In this document: in pieces, positions 16,472 to 25,186 of the stretch
How the letters are laid out: each line of letters opens with the position of its first letter
How positions within the stretch are numbered: position 1 is the stretch's first letter
DNA from: Gemmatimonadaceae bacterium
GTDB taxonomy: Bacteria; Gemmatimonadota; Gemmatimonadetes; Gemmatimonadales; Gemmatimonadaceae
NCBI GenBank assembly: GCA_016742275.1
Contig: JACVCD010000025.1
Span: 1-64,000, forward strand
DNA length: 64,000 bases
Reading direction: 5' to 3'
Program-made: the position numbers and the translations under genes
The notes under the pieces: model-generated
Database searches by the model: none
Told to the model about the DNA's origin: nothing
What the model saw: the letters and a program-made list of their open reading frames with translations, nothing else

Positions 16472-18100
16472 CTACCAGCGCGCTTGCCGGGTAGCGCGCA
16501 GCACCCGCCCGCCACCTGTGCCCGCATGTTCATTCGCTCGCACTGACCAGCGACCGTTGACCACCACATCGCGAATGCCAACGGGATACTGGAACGGATT
16601 GGCAAAAGTGGCGGTGTCAGCAACCGTAGCCGGATCAAACACGACCAGATCGGCGGCCATGTTCAAGGCAATACGTCCACGATCCGCGAGAAGCACACGC
16701 CCCGCCGGACGCGCGGTCATCTTGTGGACGGCCTGCTCGAGCGACAGTGCACGACGTTCACGTACATAGCGCCCAAGCACGCGCGGAAATGTGCCGGCAC
16801 CGCGTGGATGTGGACTGCCACGACGCGTTGGTCCATCAACGGCAAAGCCGCCGCCATCGGAGCACACCATGGCCAGGTCGTGTGCCAGCAATCGGTCGAG
16901 ATTGTCTTCGCTCATGGCAAAGCCCAGCATGCCGACATCGGTGTTGTTGCGCTGCAGCAGGCCAATGGCGGCTTCGTATGGGTCTTGTCCACGCGACGCA
17001 GCCCACGCACCAAGGCGCTTGCCTTCGGCGTCGCGGTCCTCGGCGCGCGCCACACGTGATATCTGCACGTTATCCCAGCCTCCAATGAGCTCCACTTTGC
17101 CAATGGCTTCGCTGCGAATCCTGGCTGCCGTGGCGCTATCGGTAAGACGCGCCAGGAATGCGGCGTTGCCGCCATCCTTGGCCCAGGTGGGAAAGAGATT
17201 CGTGAGCCCGGTGGAATAGGCGACGTACGGATACACATCGAACCACGCATCGATGCCTGCCTTGCGCGCGTCGGTCAGTCGCGAAAAGCAGGCGTCGATC
17301 TTGTTCCAGTTGCGCGTGCCCTGCTGCTTGAGGTGTGATACCTGCAAGCCGCACTTGGCGCCACGTGCCACGGCAATGGACTCATCGATCGACTCGAGCA
17401 GCTGATCGTCTTCGTTCCGCATGTGAGTGGAGTAGCTCAATCGGCGGCTACTCAGCGGACGGCATAGCGCCACGAGTTCATCGGTCAGTGCAAAAGCGCC
17501 TGGTGTGTATTCGAGCCCCGTACTCGCACCGCACGCGCCTTCGGACACCGCGCGCTCCACCATGGCGGTCATGTGTGTGAGTTCTGCGGCAGTCGGCTTT
17601 CTGTCCACGTCACCAATCACGGCGCCGCGCACGGTGCCGAGTCCGATCATGCTGGCCACGTTCACGGCGGGTGCGAGCGCGTTCGTGCGCGACTCCCAGG
17701 TGGCAAACGAATTGTCCGCATCACCGCTGAAGCGGGAACTGCCGTCGGCACCTACCACGATGGTGGTGATGCCCTGACGGATCACACTCTCGGCGCGCGG
17801 ATCTTCGCGGAGATTTCCATCGCCATGCGAGTGAATGTCGATGAACCCCGGCGCAACGGTCATGCCCTTGGCATTGATCTCTTCCTTGCCGGTGTCCGTG
17901 AGCGACGCACCTACGGCCACGATGCGTCCGTTGGTCACGGCGACATCGACGAGGCGGGCACTGGCACCGGTACCATCGAGCACCTGTCCGCCGCGCACGA
18001 CCAGATCATACGCACGGCGCTTGGGCACATAGGGGGCCGCCATCGACGCAGCGCCAATGGTGGCAGCGCTGGTCGCGAGGAACTCGCGGCGCGTCGTCAT
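16472..18100 (-). CDS. N-acyl-D-amino-acid deacylase family, Tat-exported
   Basis: 542 aa amidohydrolase. A twin-arginine signal (TTRREFLATSAATIGAASMA) sends it to the periplasm. The metal site begins with APGFIDIHSHGDGNL (HxH-type motif), and the body has the D-aminoacylase features GASTGLEYTPGAF, QVSHLKQQG and, near the end, SDGGGF and HPRGAGTFPRVLGRYVRE, all as in the family. It would release D-amino acids from N-acyl-D-amino acids, as in peptidoglycan-derived products. The start overlaps the stop of the upstream paralogue by ATGA, so the two form an operon and are coupled. Confidence 0.9.
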   Translation of the reverse strand: MTTRREFLATSAATIGAASMAAPYVPKRRAYDLVVRGGQVLDGTGASARLVDVAVTNGRIVAVGASLTDTGKEEINAKGMTVAPGFIDIHSHGDGNLREDPRAESVIRQGITTIVVGADGSSRFSGDADNSFATWESRTNALAPAVNVASMIGLGTVRGAVIGDVDRKPTAAELTHMTAMVERAVSEGACGASTGLEYTPGAFALTDELVALCRPLSSRRLSYSTHMRNEDDQLLESIDESIAVARGAKCGLQVSHLKQQGTRNWNKIDACFSRLTDARKAGIDAWFDVYPYVAYSTGLTNLFPTWAKDGGNAAFLARLTDSATAARIRSEAIGKVELIGGWDNVQISRVARAEDRDAEGKRLGAWAASRGQDPYEAAIGLLQRNNTDVGMLGFAMSEDNLDRLLAHDLAMVCSDGGGFAVDGPTRRGSPHPRGAGTFPRVLGRYVRERRALSLEQAVHKMTARPAGRVLLADRGRIALNMAADLVVFDPATVADTATFANPFQYPVGIRDVVVNGRWSVRANEHAGTGGGRVLRATRQARW

Positions 18101-19773
18101 TTCTTGGCTCCTGGGCCAAGCACTACGCGCCCGGGTGTTGCGCCCGTGTGTTCGCCGCCCAGCAGAACAGCCGTGCCATTCACGAACACATCGCGCATGC
18201 CTGTCGCGAGTTGATGTGGTGCTTCGAAGGTGGCGTTGTCACGAATCGTGTTCGGATCGAACACGACGACGTCGGCCATGAAGCCCGACTTGAGTTGTCC
18301 GCGCCTCGCGATGCGGAGGTTGCTCGCTGGGAGACTGGTCATGCGTCGCACAGCTTCTTCAAGCGACAGCACTTTCTGGTCGCGCACGTACATGCCGAGC
18401 ACGCGCGCAAATGTGCCGTAGGCGCGCGGGTGGGGGCTGCTCTCCAGAAATACGCCTTTGGGTGCCAGAGATCCTGCATCTGATCCGAAGCTCACCCACG
18501 GGCGCTGCATGGCCTTTACGAGATTGTCTTCGTTGATGATGAAGTAGATGGTGCCAACGCGACTGCCATCCTGCACCACGAGATCCATTGCTGTTTCTTC
18601 GATCGAGGTTCCGCGCAGCTTGGCCACGGCAGCGAGTGTCTTGCCGGTGTAGTGCTTGAGTGTGTCGTTCTTGAAACCGCTCAAGATCACGCGATCGGGC
18701 GAACCTGCGGCCAGCAATAGACTTTCCCACTTGTCAGTTGGAGTGCGCATCTCGAGCGCCACGCGTGCACGAATGGCCGGATCCTGTAGTCGCTTGGCCC
18801 ACGCGGCGTATCCGCCTTCCTGCACCCAGGGTGGCATGGCCGCATCGAGACCCGTGGCACCAGCCGTATACGGATACATGTCAGCCGTGATTTCAATTCC
18901 TGCTGCGCGCGCCGAATCGATCTTGGCGAGCACCTTGTCCATCTTTGGCCAGTTGTCTTCGCCGGCAGCCTTGATGTGATAGATCTCGGCGCGTGCACCA
19001 CTGGCTTTCGCGATCGTGATCAGTTCATCGACGGCTTGCTCAAAGCGCGCGCCTTCGCTCCGCATATGCGAGATGTACATGCCGCCGTATGGAGCGGCGG
19101 CTTGCATGAGTGCAATCAGTTCCGGTGTCTTGGCGTAGAACGCTGGCGCGTAAATGAGTGACGAGCCAACGCCGAGCGCGCCATCTTCCATGGCCTGACG
19201 CACTTCGGCTTGCATGGCTTGCAGCTCTGTGGGCGTCGGCTCACGGTCGTTCCATCCGACATGATTGATGCGCACGGTGGTAGCGCCAACAAATGATGCG
19301 ATGTTGGTGCTGATCCCCTTCGCGACCAGCGAATCCTGATAGCCGCGCAATGTGCGCCACGTGATCGGATAGCGAATGGCGCCCTGTCGTGCGAGCATGT
19401 CCGCCTTGAGCGTATCGGACAGCGGCCCCATGGAACTGCCTTCGCCCATCACTTCGAGCGTGACACCCTGACGGATGTCACTCAGGCTGCGACCGTCTTC
19501 GATGAGTGATTCCGTGGCCCAACTCAGCATGTTGATGAAGCCGGGCGCGACGGCCATGCCGGTGGCGTCCACTTCCGTGCGACCGCGGCCGCTTACGGTG
19601 CCAACTGCGACGATGGAGTCGCCGACCACAGCCACATCACCCGTTGTTGGCGCCTGTCCCGAGCCGTCGTAGATGGTGCCGTTGCGGATTACGACGTCGT
19701 AGGCGGGAGCATCCTGGCATGCGGTGATCACACCGGCCAGCAGTGCGACGGCGATCAGGCGGGCTGGCATCAT
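18097..19773 (-). CDS. N-acyl-D-amino-acid deacylase family, lipoprotein
   Basis: About 558 aa. Starts at ATG 19773 (or the next codon, 19770); longer versions lack a signal. The signal peptide ends in a lipobox (AGVITAC), so the enzyme is probably lipid-anchored. Family motifs: VRNGTIYDGSG-like start (VIRNGTIYDGSGQAP), VAPGFINMLSW where the usual HxH metal ligands are replaced by N-M-L-S, GVGSSLIYAPAFYA, HIKAAGEDNW, and FGSDAGSL with HPRAYGTFARVLG. The altered first motif suggests a one-metal site or a changed activity compared with its Tat-exported neighbour. The two are paralogues in one operon. Confidence 0.88.
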   Translation of the reverse strand: MMPARLIAVALLAGVITACQDAPAYDVVIRNGTIYDGSGQAPTTGDVAVVGDSIVAVGTVSGRGRTEVDATGMAVAPGFINMLSWATESLIEDGRSLSDIRQGVTLEVMGEGSSMGPLSDTLKADMLARQGAIRYPITWRTLRGYQDSLVAKGISTNIASFVGATTVRINHVGWNDREPTPTELQAMQAEVRQAMEDGALGVGSSLIYAPAFYAKTPELIALMQAAAPYGGMYISHMRSEGARFEQAVDELITIAKASGARAEIYHIKAAGEDNWPKMDKVLAKIDSARAAGIEITADMYPYTAGATGLDAAMPPWVQEGGYAAWAKRLQDPAIRARVALEMRTPTDKWESLLLAAGSPDRVILSGFKNDTLKHYTGKTLAAVAKLRGTSIEETAMDLVVQDGSRVGTIYFIINEDNLVKAMQRPWVSFGSDAGSLAPKGVFLESSPHPRAYGTFARVLGMYVRDQKVLSLEEAVRRMTSLPASNLRIARRGQLKSGFMADVVVFDPNTIRDNATFEAPHQLATGMRDVFVNGTAVLLGGEHTGATPGRVVLGPGAKK

Positions 19774-19904
19774 GTGCGGGGTATCGGGAGTGCGGTGGGG
19801 GAACTGCTTGAGGTCCGACAAACATCGCTTCAGGGCGCGACAGCGCCAGACTGGTGATTCCCGGCACAGCTTGCCGCTCACGTTGTTTCACGAGAGATTC
19901 CAGT

Positions 19905-20108
19905 ATGTCCAAGCCGACTGATATTCGCCCCGATGCGAAGCGCCTTGTCGAGCAGCTGCCGGCTGATGCCAGCTGGGACGATCTCGCATATGAGGTCTAT
20001 GTGCGTCAGGCGATCGAGCAGGGTGTCGCCGATGCGGACGGTGGCCGGTTGGTCGAGCATGATACGGCTCTTGCCAGAGTTCGCGCGAGAATCCGCCGCG
20101 CGTCGTGA
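19905..20108 (+). CDS. Antitoxin of ParE/RelE-type pair
   Basis: 67 aa. The sequence DDLAYEVYVRQAIEQGVADAD followed by GRLVEH and a charged tail is typical of the small antitoxins that precede ParE/RelE toxins. A helix-rich N-terminus probably binds DNA and the C-terminus the toxin. ATG 19905 is preceded by GAGAG. The stop overlaps the toxin start by one base (TGATG). Confidence 0.82.
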   Translation: MSKPTDIRPDAKRLVEQLPADASWDDLAYEVYVRQAIEQGVADADGGRLVEHDTALARVRARIRRAS

Positions 20109-20401
20109 TGCTGCCGCTCTTCTGGACAGAGCGGGCCGTTGCACATTTGGAAGCGATCGTCGACTACTACAGTATCACGTCTCCCGTTTATGCGGAGAGC
20201 ATAGTCGCGCGTATTGACCACCGATTGCAGTTGCTTCGGCGTCATCCTGAACTCGGCAAGATGGCGATCGAGATTGGTGATCCGATGATTCGCGAGGTGG
20301 TAGTGTCGCCGTATCGGGTCTTCTACCGACCGTCTGCTGATGCGATTGAGATTCTGGCCATTGTGCACGAACGGCGGCATTTACCTGCGGCGATGGAGTA
20401 G
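20108..20401 (+). CDS. ParE/RelE-superfamily toxin
   Basis: 97 aa. The fold is shown by WTERAVAHLEAIVDYYS at the N-terminus, SIVARIDHRLQLLRRHPELG in the middle and VVSPYRVFYRPSADAIEILAIVHERR at the end, the usual order of a ParE-type toxin (the last strand with an Arg-rich end). ParE relatives poison gyrase while RelE relatives cut mRNA; sequence alone does not decide. Start ATG 20108, alternatively GTG 20105 in the same frame. The pair with the antitoxin is complete and looks intact. Confidence 0.85.
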   Translation: MLPLFWTERAVAHLEAIVDYYSITSPVYAESIVARIDHRLQLLRRHPELGKMAIEIGDPMIREVVVSPYRVFYRPSADAIEILAIVHERRHLPAAME

Positions 20402-20625
20402 GCGGGCCCGCAGTGTCTCCTGGTCCATGAGGAGCGACACTACATGTGGGAAGTAGCCACACCGTTGGTCGAGAATGGCAAACCCGTGTGTAAGGTTGGC
20501 GCACCGCACCCCCAAGCCATCAATCTCATCCACAGGGTGCTCCGCTGCATCAAGCTCTCTGTTGTTCACAAAACGCCGGACGGAGCTATCGTGGGGTGTG
20601 CATCGTTCCCTTTGAAAGGCAGAGC

Positions 20626-22701
20626 ATGACACCGACTCCCCCAAAATCCGCTGAGCCGACCACTGATGCTCGTTCCGGGCGTCGTGTGGCCAATGTGCTA
20701 TGGAATATCATCGGGGGCCTGTTCGTCTGGCTCCTGATCATGGCTGCCTATCAGGGCGGCTGGAGCACGACCTCGAGTGCATTCATCGGCGTCATGCTAC
20801 TCGTGAGCTTTGGCGGGATGCTGGTGGGTATGGGATCGCGATTTTTGCATCGACCGATGGAGGTTGTGGCTGGTGTCATGATGTTGGCGGCGCCGGCGTG
20901 GACGTATTTCGCGGGAACGTATCGGTCATGGCCGCAGGCGCTCTGGGATGTGCTGGGCATCGCCGTTGGTGCGCTCGCTGCGTTACTCGTAGAGCGGGGA
21001 TGGCAAGCCCATCGCGCGCGACGTGTGCCGTCGCCTGTTGTTACTGAAGGAAGATTACGCGACGAACTGCGGCCGATCGGCTATCTGATCGCGGCGTGGG
21101 TCGGCATCACTGTGGTGACGTTGCTCCGGCCGTCACTGCTGCCAAGTGATCCACAGCGTTTTGCTGTGATCGATGTTTCGCGTTCGATTGCTGCTGGTGA
21201 GGCTCAAGCGTTTACAGGCTTGCGTGTGGGCATGGCGCTCTCTGGTGGTGGATATCGCGCGGCCGTGTTTCATAGCGGCACGTTGCACGCGCTCGAGCGG
21301 CTCGGTGTTCGCGTCAATCACCTGAGCACCGTTTCAGGTGGATCGATCATTGGCAGCTACTACGCCATTGGTGGCGATCCCGTCGCCTTCAAGGACGCGG
21401 TGGCGGAAGGACGGTTCAATCTCAAGCGTGAGCTGCTGCTGGCGCACAATGCCGTGCGACTGCCATTCCCGATACGAGTGCCAGGTATTGGCGTGCGTTT
21501 GTTTCCGTGGTACGAGTACTCGCGTCGCGATGTGCAGGCGGGCATGCTCGACCGCCTGTTGTTGGACGGGCGGGCGCATAGCGCAGCTCCAGTACCGCAG
21601 GCACCCAATCTCATTGTGAATGCCACGGATCTCACGTTCGGGCTCATTGTCGGCTTTCTGCCTGACGGCATTCTCGTGCAGGGGCCGGATGGTGATGTCG
21701 GTGTATACCGCGGTGCGCGCTATCAGCCGGACGCGTCGTTTTCACTTGCGGAGCGTGTGTCCATTTCCGGCGCGTTCCCGCTCGCGTTTCCTTCAACCGG
21801 CCTGGGGGCGCGTGTCGAACCATTTGGTGCGAGTGGTCGAGGAAAGCGTCCGCTGCAATTGGTTGATGGTGGTGTTGCGGACAACTCTGGTCGCGAAACG
21901 CTTCTCAATGCAAATGCCGTGGCGTGCGACAGTGCGCCGTGCAGCGATTCGACGCATACCGACACACGTTTTGTGAGCGACGTGATGCTGGTCTCCGATG
22001 GTGGCGCAATCTTCGGTGTGAACGGCGAATACGTCGGCATTGCCCAGCTGTCGCGCGCCGTTGATGTGGGTGGTGCGCGCAATGGATTGAGCGTCGGTCG
22101 ATCAAAGAGCACGCCGACCGTGCAGTTCTCGGCGCAGGAAGCCTATCTCAATCCGGGGATGCAGTTCCGGTTGTACCAGGATCCCGATTCGGTGAATCCA
22201 TCCGATGCCAGTAAGCAGTGGTTTGTGCGTTTCGATCCACGCGATGGGTATCCCGATGCGGTGCTCACGGCGATCACGGATCTGCTCCCGGATTCGACCT
22301 ACCCCAAGGTGCGCACGGCTCTGACGGCGTATCGAAGCGCGCGGAGTAGCGTCGGTGTGCAGGACGAGCGGCGTTGGGGCTACTGGTTGCCTCGGATGGC
22401 GACCGACGGGAATTGTGATGCAGAGCGTGCGAGTGGGCCCAATGCTACCGAGCTGCAGGGGCTGGCGGGCATCTGTGAGGCTGCCGAACTGCGGCGTGCA
22501 TTTACCGCCGAGCTGCGGGTGTTGCTGGAAGCGTTTCGGGCTACGTCGACACTGGAAGACCAGCTGGGGCGCGTGCGGACGGAGCAGTTGTTTCGGCTCG
22601 GCCAATTGCTCGTGTATCGGGACTGGCCGCGCATGCGAGATGCATCGCAGCAGGCACAGTGCATTCGAACGTCACGCGCGGAGTGCCCGAAAATTCGGTG
22701 A
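20626..22701 (+). CDS. Patatin-like phospholipase with membrane domain
   Basis: 691 aa. The first 190 residues carry about five membrane helices (LWNIIGGLFVWLLIMAAY, MLLVSFGGMLVGMG, and others). The catalytic part follows: oxyanion loop ALSGGGYRAAVFHSG (about residues 202-216), nucleophile elbow VSGGSIIGSYY with Ser in a GGS context (about 239-249), and the second catalytic residue in VDGGVADNSG (about 412-421). Patatins hydrolyse ester bonds of lipids; the membrane part should place the active site at the inner membrane. ATG 20626 follows GGCAGAG. No partner gene is linked. Confidence 0.88.
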   Translation: MTPTPPKSAEPTTDARSGRRVANVLWNIIGGLFVWLLIMAAYQGGWSTTSSAFIGVMLLVSFGGMLVGMGSRFLHRPMEVVAGVMMLAAPAWTYFAGTYRSWPQALWDVLGIAVGALAALLVERGWQAHRARRVPSPVVTEGRLRDELRPIGYLIAAWVGITVVTLLRPSLLPSDPQRFAVIDVSRSIAAGEAQAFTGLRVGMALSGGGYRAAVFHSGTLHALERLGVRVNHLSTVSGGSIIGSYYAIGGDPVAFKDAVAEGRFNLKRELLLAHNAVRLPFPIRVPGIGVRLFPWYEYSRRDVQAGMLDRLLLDGRAHSAAPVPQAPNLIVNATDLTFGLIVGFLPDGILVQGPDGDVGVYRGARYQPDASFSLAERVSISGAFPLAFPSTGLGARVEPFGASGRGKRPLQLVDGGVADNSGRETLLNANAVACDSAPCSDSTHTDTRFVSDVMLVSDGGAIFGVNGEYVGIAQLSRAVDVGGARNGLSVGRSKSTPTVQFSAQEAYLNPGMQFRLYQDPDSVNPSDASKQWFVRFDPRDGYPDAVLTAITDLLPDSTYPKVRTALTAYRSARSSVGVQDERRWGYWLPRMATDGNCDAERASGPNATELQGLAGICEAAELRRAFTAELRVLLEAFRATSTLEDQLGRVRTEQLFRLGQLLVYRDWPRMRDASQQAQCIRTSRAECPKIR

Positions 22702-22797
22702 GCCTCGCCGCGGGATTCCTGCGCGTGTCCGGGTACGGACTCACCCGGCTTGTGGTCGGGCATGAGTAATTACTCCCACCCCGGCTCGGGCTCGACG

Positions 22798-23574
22798 ATG
22801 AAATCCCTGGCAACCCCTCGAATTCTGCTCATGGCGGCGCTGGTGACCGCCTCTCCAGTGGCCGCACAAACCCTGACCTACCAGGGCAACCACACCGCTG
22901 GAACGACGTGCTCGTCCAAGAGCTCCAGTGTCGCTCCCGGAGTCAATCTCGGCTGCGTGATGTACGACAACATCACCGTGGGTGGTGATGGTTGGAACGT
23001 GACCGGACTGTTCGGAAACTTCTATCAGGCGGATGTCGAAGGCATGGCGCCGTGGACGTCGGCCTTCTGGGAAATCCGAACCGGCATGGGGGAAGGAAAT
23101 GCGGGCACGCTCGTGTACGGAGGTGCTTCGGCCATTGCGTCCGCCACTCATGTCGCGACGGGGCGGTCGTTCACAACATCCAGCGCAACATTCGACGAGT
23201 ATCTCGCCACGATCGCGCTTCCAGAATTTTTCCTGGCGCCCGGTACGTACTGGCTCGGTATTGCCCCCGTCGTGATCGAAACCGCCGCGGTTCACCTTGG
23301 TGCCTATGCGTCCTGGACGGGAACGTCGGCATCGGGCGGTATCAACAGTCAGGCGGACAACGTCGGCATTTCGTGGATCAACGGCTCCAATAACTACGTT
23401 GTGCAGAGCCACGATTTCTCGTATGGAGTACTCGGCACGCTGGCGCAGAGTGGCGGTCCTGGTAACGGTAATCCGGGAGAGAATCCGGGCGTTCCCGTTT
23501 CCGAACCGCCAGCAATGACTCTACTCGCCGCTGGTTTGATGGCGATCGTGGGCATGCGGCGTCGCAAGCGCTGA
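22798..23574 (+). CDS. PEP-CTERM sorting-domain exported protein
   Basis: 258 aa. A signal peptide (LMAALVTASPVAAQ) starts at ATG 22798. The C-terminus VSEPPAMTLLAAGLMAIVGM followed by RRRKR is a PEP-CTERM sorting signal (motif, membrane helix, Arg-rich end), normally cut and sorted by an exosortase. The motif here is SEPP rather than the usual PEP. The mature part is rich in Gly, Ser, Thr and Asn (SSNSSKSS-type stretches) and is not recognised. A strong hairpin terminator follows. Confidence 0.85.
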   Translation: MKSLATPRILLMAALVTASPVAAQTLTYQGNHTAGTTCSSKSSSVAPGVNLGCVMYDNITVGGDGWNVTGLFGNFYQADVEGMAPWTSAFWEIRTGMGEGNAGTLVYGGASAIASATHVATGRSFTTSSATFDEYLATIALPEFFLAPGTYWLGIAPVVIETAAVHLGAYASWTGTSASGGINSQADNVGISWINGSNNYVVQSHDFSYGVLGTLAQSGGPGNGNPGENPGVPVSEPPAMTLLAAGLMAIVGMRRRKR

Positions 23575-23602
23575 GAAAGACATAACAGGCAATGGAATAT
23601 TT

Positions 23603-23626
23603 GGCTCCCGTCGAGAGACGGGAGCC
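23603..23626 (+). terminator. Hairpin terminator after PEP-CTERM gene
   Basis: GGCTCCCGTC-GAGA-GACGGGAGCC is a perfect 10-bp stem with a 4-nt loop, 28 bp after the stop of the PEP-CTERM gene. It lacks a U-run, as is common in GC-rich genomes. Confidence 0.7.
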
Positions 23627-23670
23627 ATCGGGCGTCTTGAAATTCCATCGATTGTTTCGCATGCTAGCGC

Positions 23671-24237
23671 ATGCCTACCCCTGCCTTTTGGCGCCAGTGG
23701 CACCGCTGGATCGGCGCTCCAGCTGCTCTCTTTCTCGCATTCGCGGCATTCACCGGTGTCATAGTGGCCGGTGTCGAATTCTTCGGTGAAGACGAAGCCA
23801 CGCGCGAAGCCAATCGCAAACTGGTCAGCGCCGTCACGACGAGTTCGGCGTCCAGTGCATGGAGTGGCTCACTCGATCAGGCGCTTGTGGTTGCCGCGAA
23901 GGAGGCACCCAATGCGCCAATCGACAAAGTCGCTATTGAGCTCAAGGGTACGGCACCCGTCATCACACTCTATCTCGGCGCGCCAACCGGCGGTGAGGAT
24001 CGGCGACTGGTGTTTGACGCGCGCACCGGTGCCTTCCTCAAGTCCGCCGAATACGCAGACAAACCGTTCATCAATCGCGTGCACTCTGGCGAAGCCTTTG
24101 GCGACGGTGGGCTCGTCTTCGCGATGGTGTGGGGACTCGCTCTGCTCGCTCTCACTGTTTCAGGTTTCTTGTTGTACTGGCGACTGGCAGCCGCGAACAA
24201 GCAGGGGCGGACGGGTCTCAAGCGGTGGTTCTTTTGA
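23671..24237 (+). CDS. PepSY-type membrane protein
   Basis: 188 aa. N-terminal helix (IGAPAALFLAFAAFTGVIVAG) preceded by WRQWHRWIG, a periplasmic PepSY-like domain (KVAIELKGTAPVITLYLG, DRRLVFDARTGAFL) and a second helix (VFAMVWGLALLALTVSGFLL) ending in a basic tail. The HRW-IG start and the INRVHSGEAFG segment with His before the last helix are typical of the PepSY-associated membrane family, often linked to iron uptake or reductases. No iron genes are adjacent here. GTG or other starts are less likely than ATG 23671. Confidence 0.82.
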   Translation: MPTPAFWRQWHRWIGAPAALFLAFAAFTGVIVAGVEFFGEDEATREANRKLVSAVTTSSASSAWSGSLDQALVVAAKEAPNAPIDKVAIELKGTAPVITLYLGAPTGGEDRRLVFDARTGAFLKSAEYADKPFINRVHSGEAFGDGGLVFAMVWGLALLALTVSGFLLYWRLAAANKQGRTGLKRWFF

Positions 24238-24241
24238 TACG

Positions 24242-24991
24242 CTAGCGCCCATTCCCCACCGCGAAGCTCATCTCAATCTGCTGCAGCTGCGGTGAGACCT
24301 GATTGAATTCGTCCATGGGCGCGCTCATCACGAAGAGCCACGCCTGGCCGCCGCCTGACACTGCGGCGATGCGCAGCAGTGATTCCACGCCGCGCGGATT
24401 CTGTCCACGCAACAACATGTACGATCCGGGGGCGCCGCTCAGCATCAACTGACCCTGCGTGACCACACGCATACCACGCCACTGACGACTGTACTGGTCG
24501 CCCATCATGGCCACGATGCGATCACCAGTCATGCGCGGATCGAACGGAGCCAGCAATGCATATGCATTGCCGTTTCGCACTTCGAGATTGCCTTCCTGTG
24601 CCGATGCCTGCCATCCGGCGGGAACAGTGAGTTCGTAACGCCCCTGCGGATCGCGATACCACTGCCCGTTGTTCGGACCGTTCTGCTGGTACGCGTCCTG
24701 GCGACTCGGCGCGATGGGCATGGACGGCTGCGGACCATACGACTGTGGTTGCTGATACTGCGGTTGTTGGTACTGGGGCTGCTGATTTTGCAATGGTTGA
24801 TACTGCGACGGCTGGTATTGCTGCGGCGGACCGTAGCCGGGCACCGCGTTCTGAGCGATGGCCGAATTGTCCTGCTGCTGGGGCACCGCGGTTCCACGAA
24901 TATCCTGAATGCCGTCGTACAGAGCATATACGCCGAGGAGACCGGCCACGGCCCTGAACCAGACGGAACGGAAGATCGGTGGGACGTTCAT
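24242..24991 (-). CDS. Membrane-anchored protein with Gln/Pro linker
   Basis: 249 aa. ATG 24991 follows GAGAGG; a membrane helix (FRAVAGLLGVYALYDGI) is followed by a Gln/Pro/Tyr-rich linker of about 80 residues made of repeated QPQYQ units, then a globular domain (RYELTVPAGWQASAQ, then VVTQGQLMLSGAPGS and SAPMDEFNQVSPQLQQIEMS) that resembles DcrB/PsbP-like domains of outer-face proteins. It is divergent from the protease gene at 25187, which has the same layout of helix, Gln/Pro linker and domain. Function unknown. Confidence 0.75.
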   Translation of the reverse strand: MNVPPIFRSVWFRAVAGLLGVYALYDGIQDIRGTAVPQQQDNSAIAQNAVPGYGPPQQYQPSQYQPLQNQQPQYQQPQYQQPQSYGPQPSMPIAPSRQDAYQQNGPNNGQWYRDPQGRYELTVPAGWQASAQEGNLEVRNGNAYALLAPFDPRMTGDRIVAMMGDQYSRQWRGMRVVTQGQLMLSGAPGSYMLLRGQNPRGVESLLRIAAVSGGGQAWLFVMSAPMDEFNQVSPQLQQIEMSFAVGNGR

Positions 24992-25186
24992 GAGGCCTCT
25001 CTCGAGCGGCGCGATGCGCGTGACAGTCTGATGGCGGATGTGTGTCGCGGACGGGCTGCGACATCTCATAGGGCGCAGGAAGCCCACCCTGGGGATCACG
25101 GGCAACGATGATCCCGACCGTATGGGATCCACGCTCTCTCAGGTATCGCGTGTGTTCGCGCTCTCTCTGGTCCGTGGAGTTCCGTC

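Noticed and set aside
16246-16494. 82-aa open frame in the AT-rich patch
   Set aside because: It overlaps the end of the amidohydrolase gene and has neither a ribosome site nor a recognisable fold.
20444-20629. Small frames on both strands between the ParE pair and the patatin gene
   Set aside because: None has a domain or translation signals; 20402-20625 is treated as non-coding.
24720-24840. Short repeated units that could be taken for a CRISPR or tandem repeat array
   Set aside because: They are Gln/Pro/Tyr codon repeats inside the 24242-24991 gene; there are no spacers of constant length.
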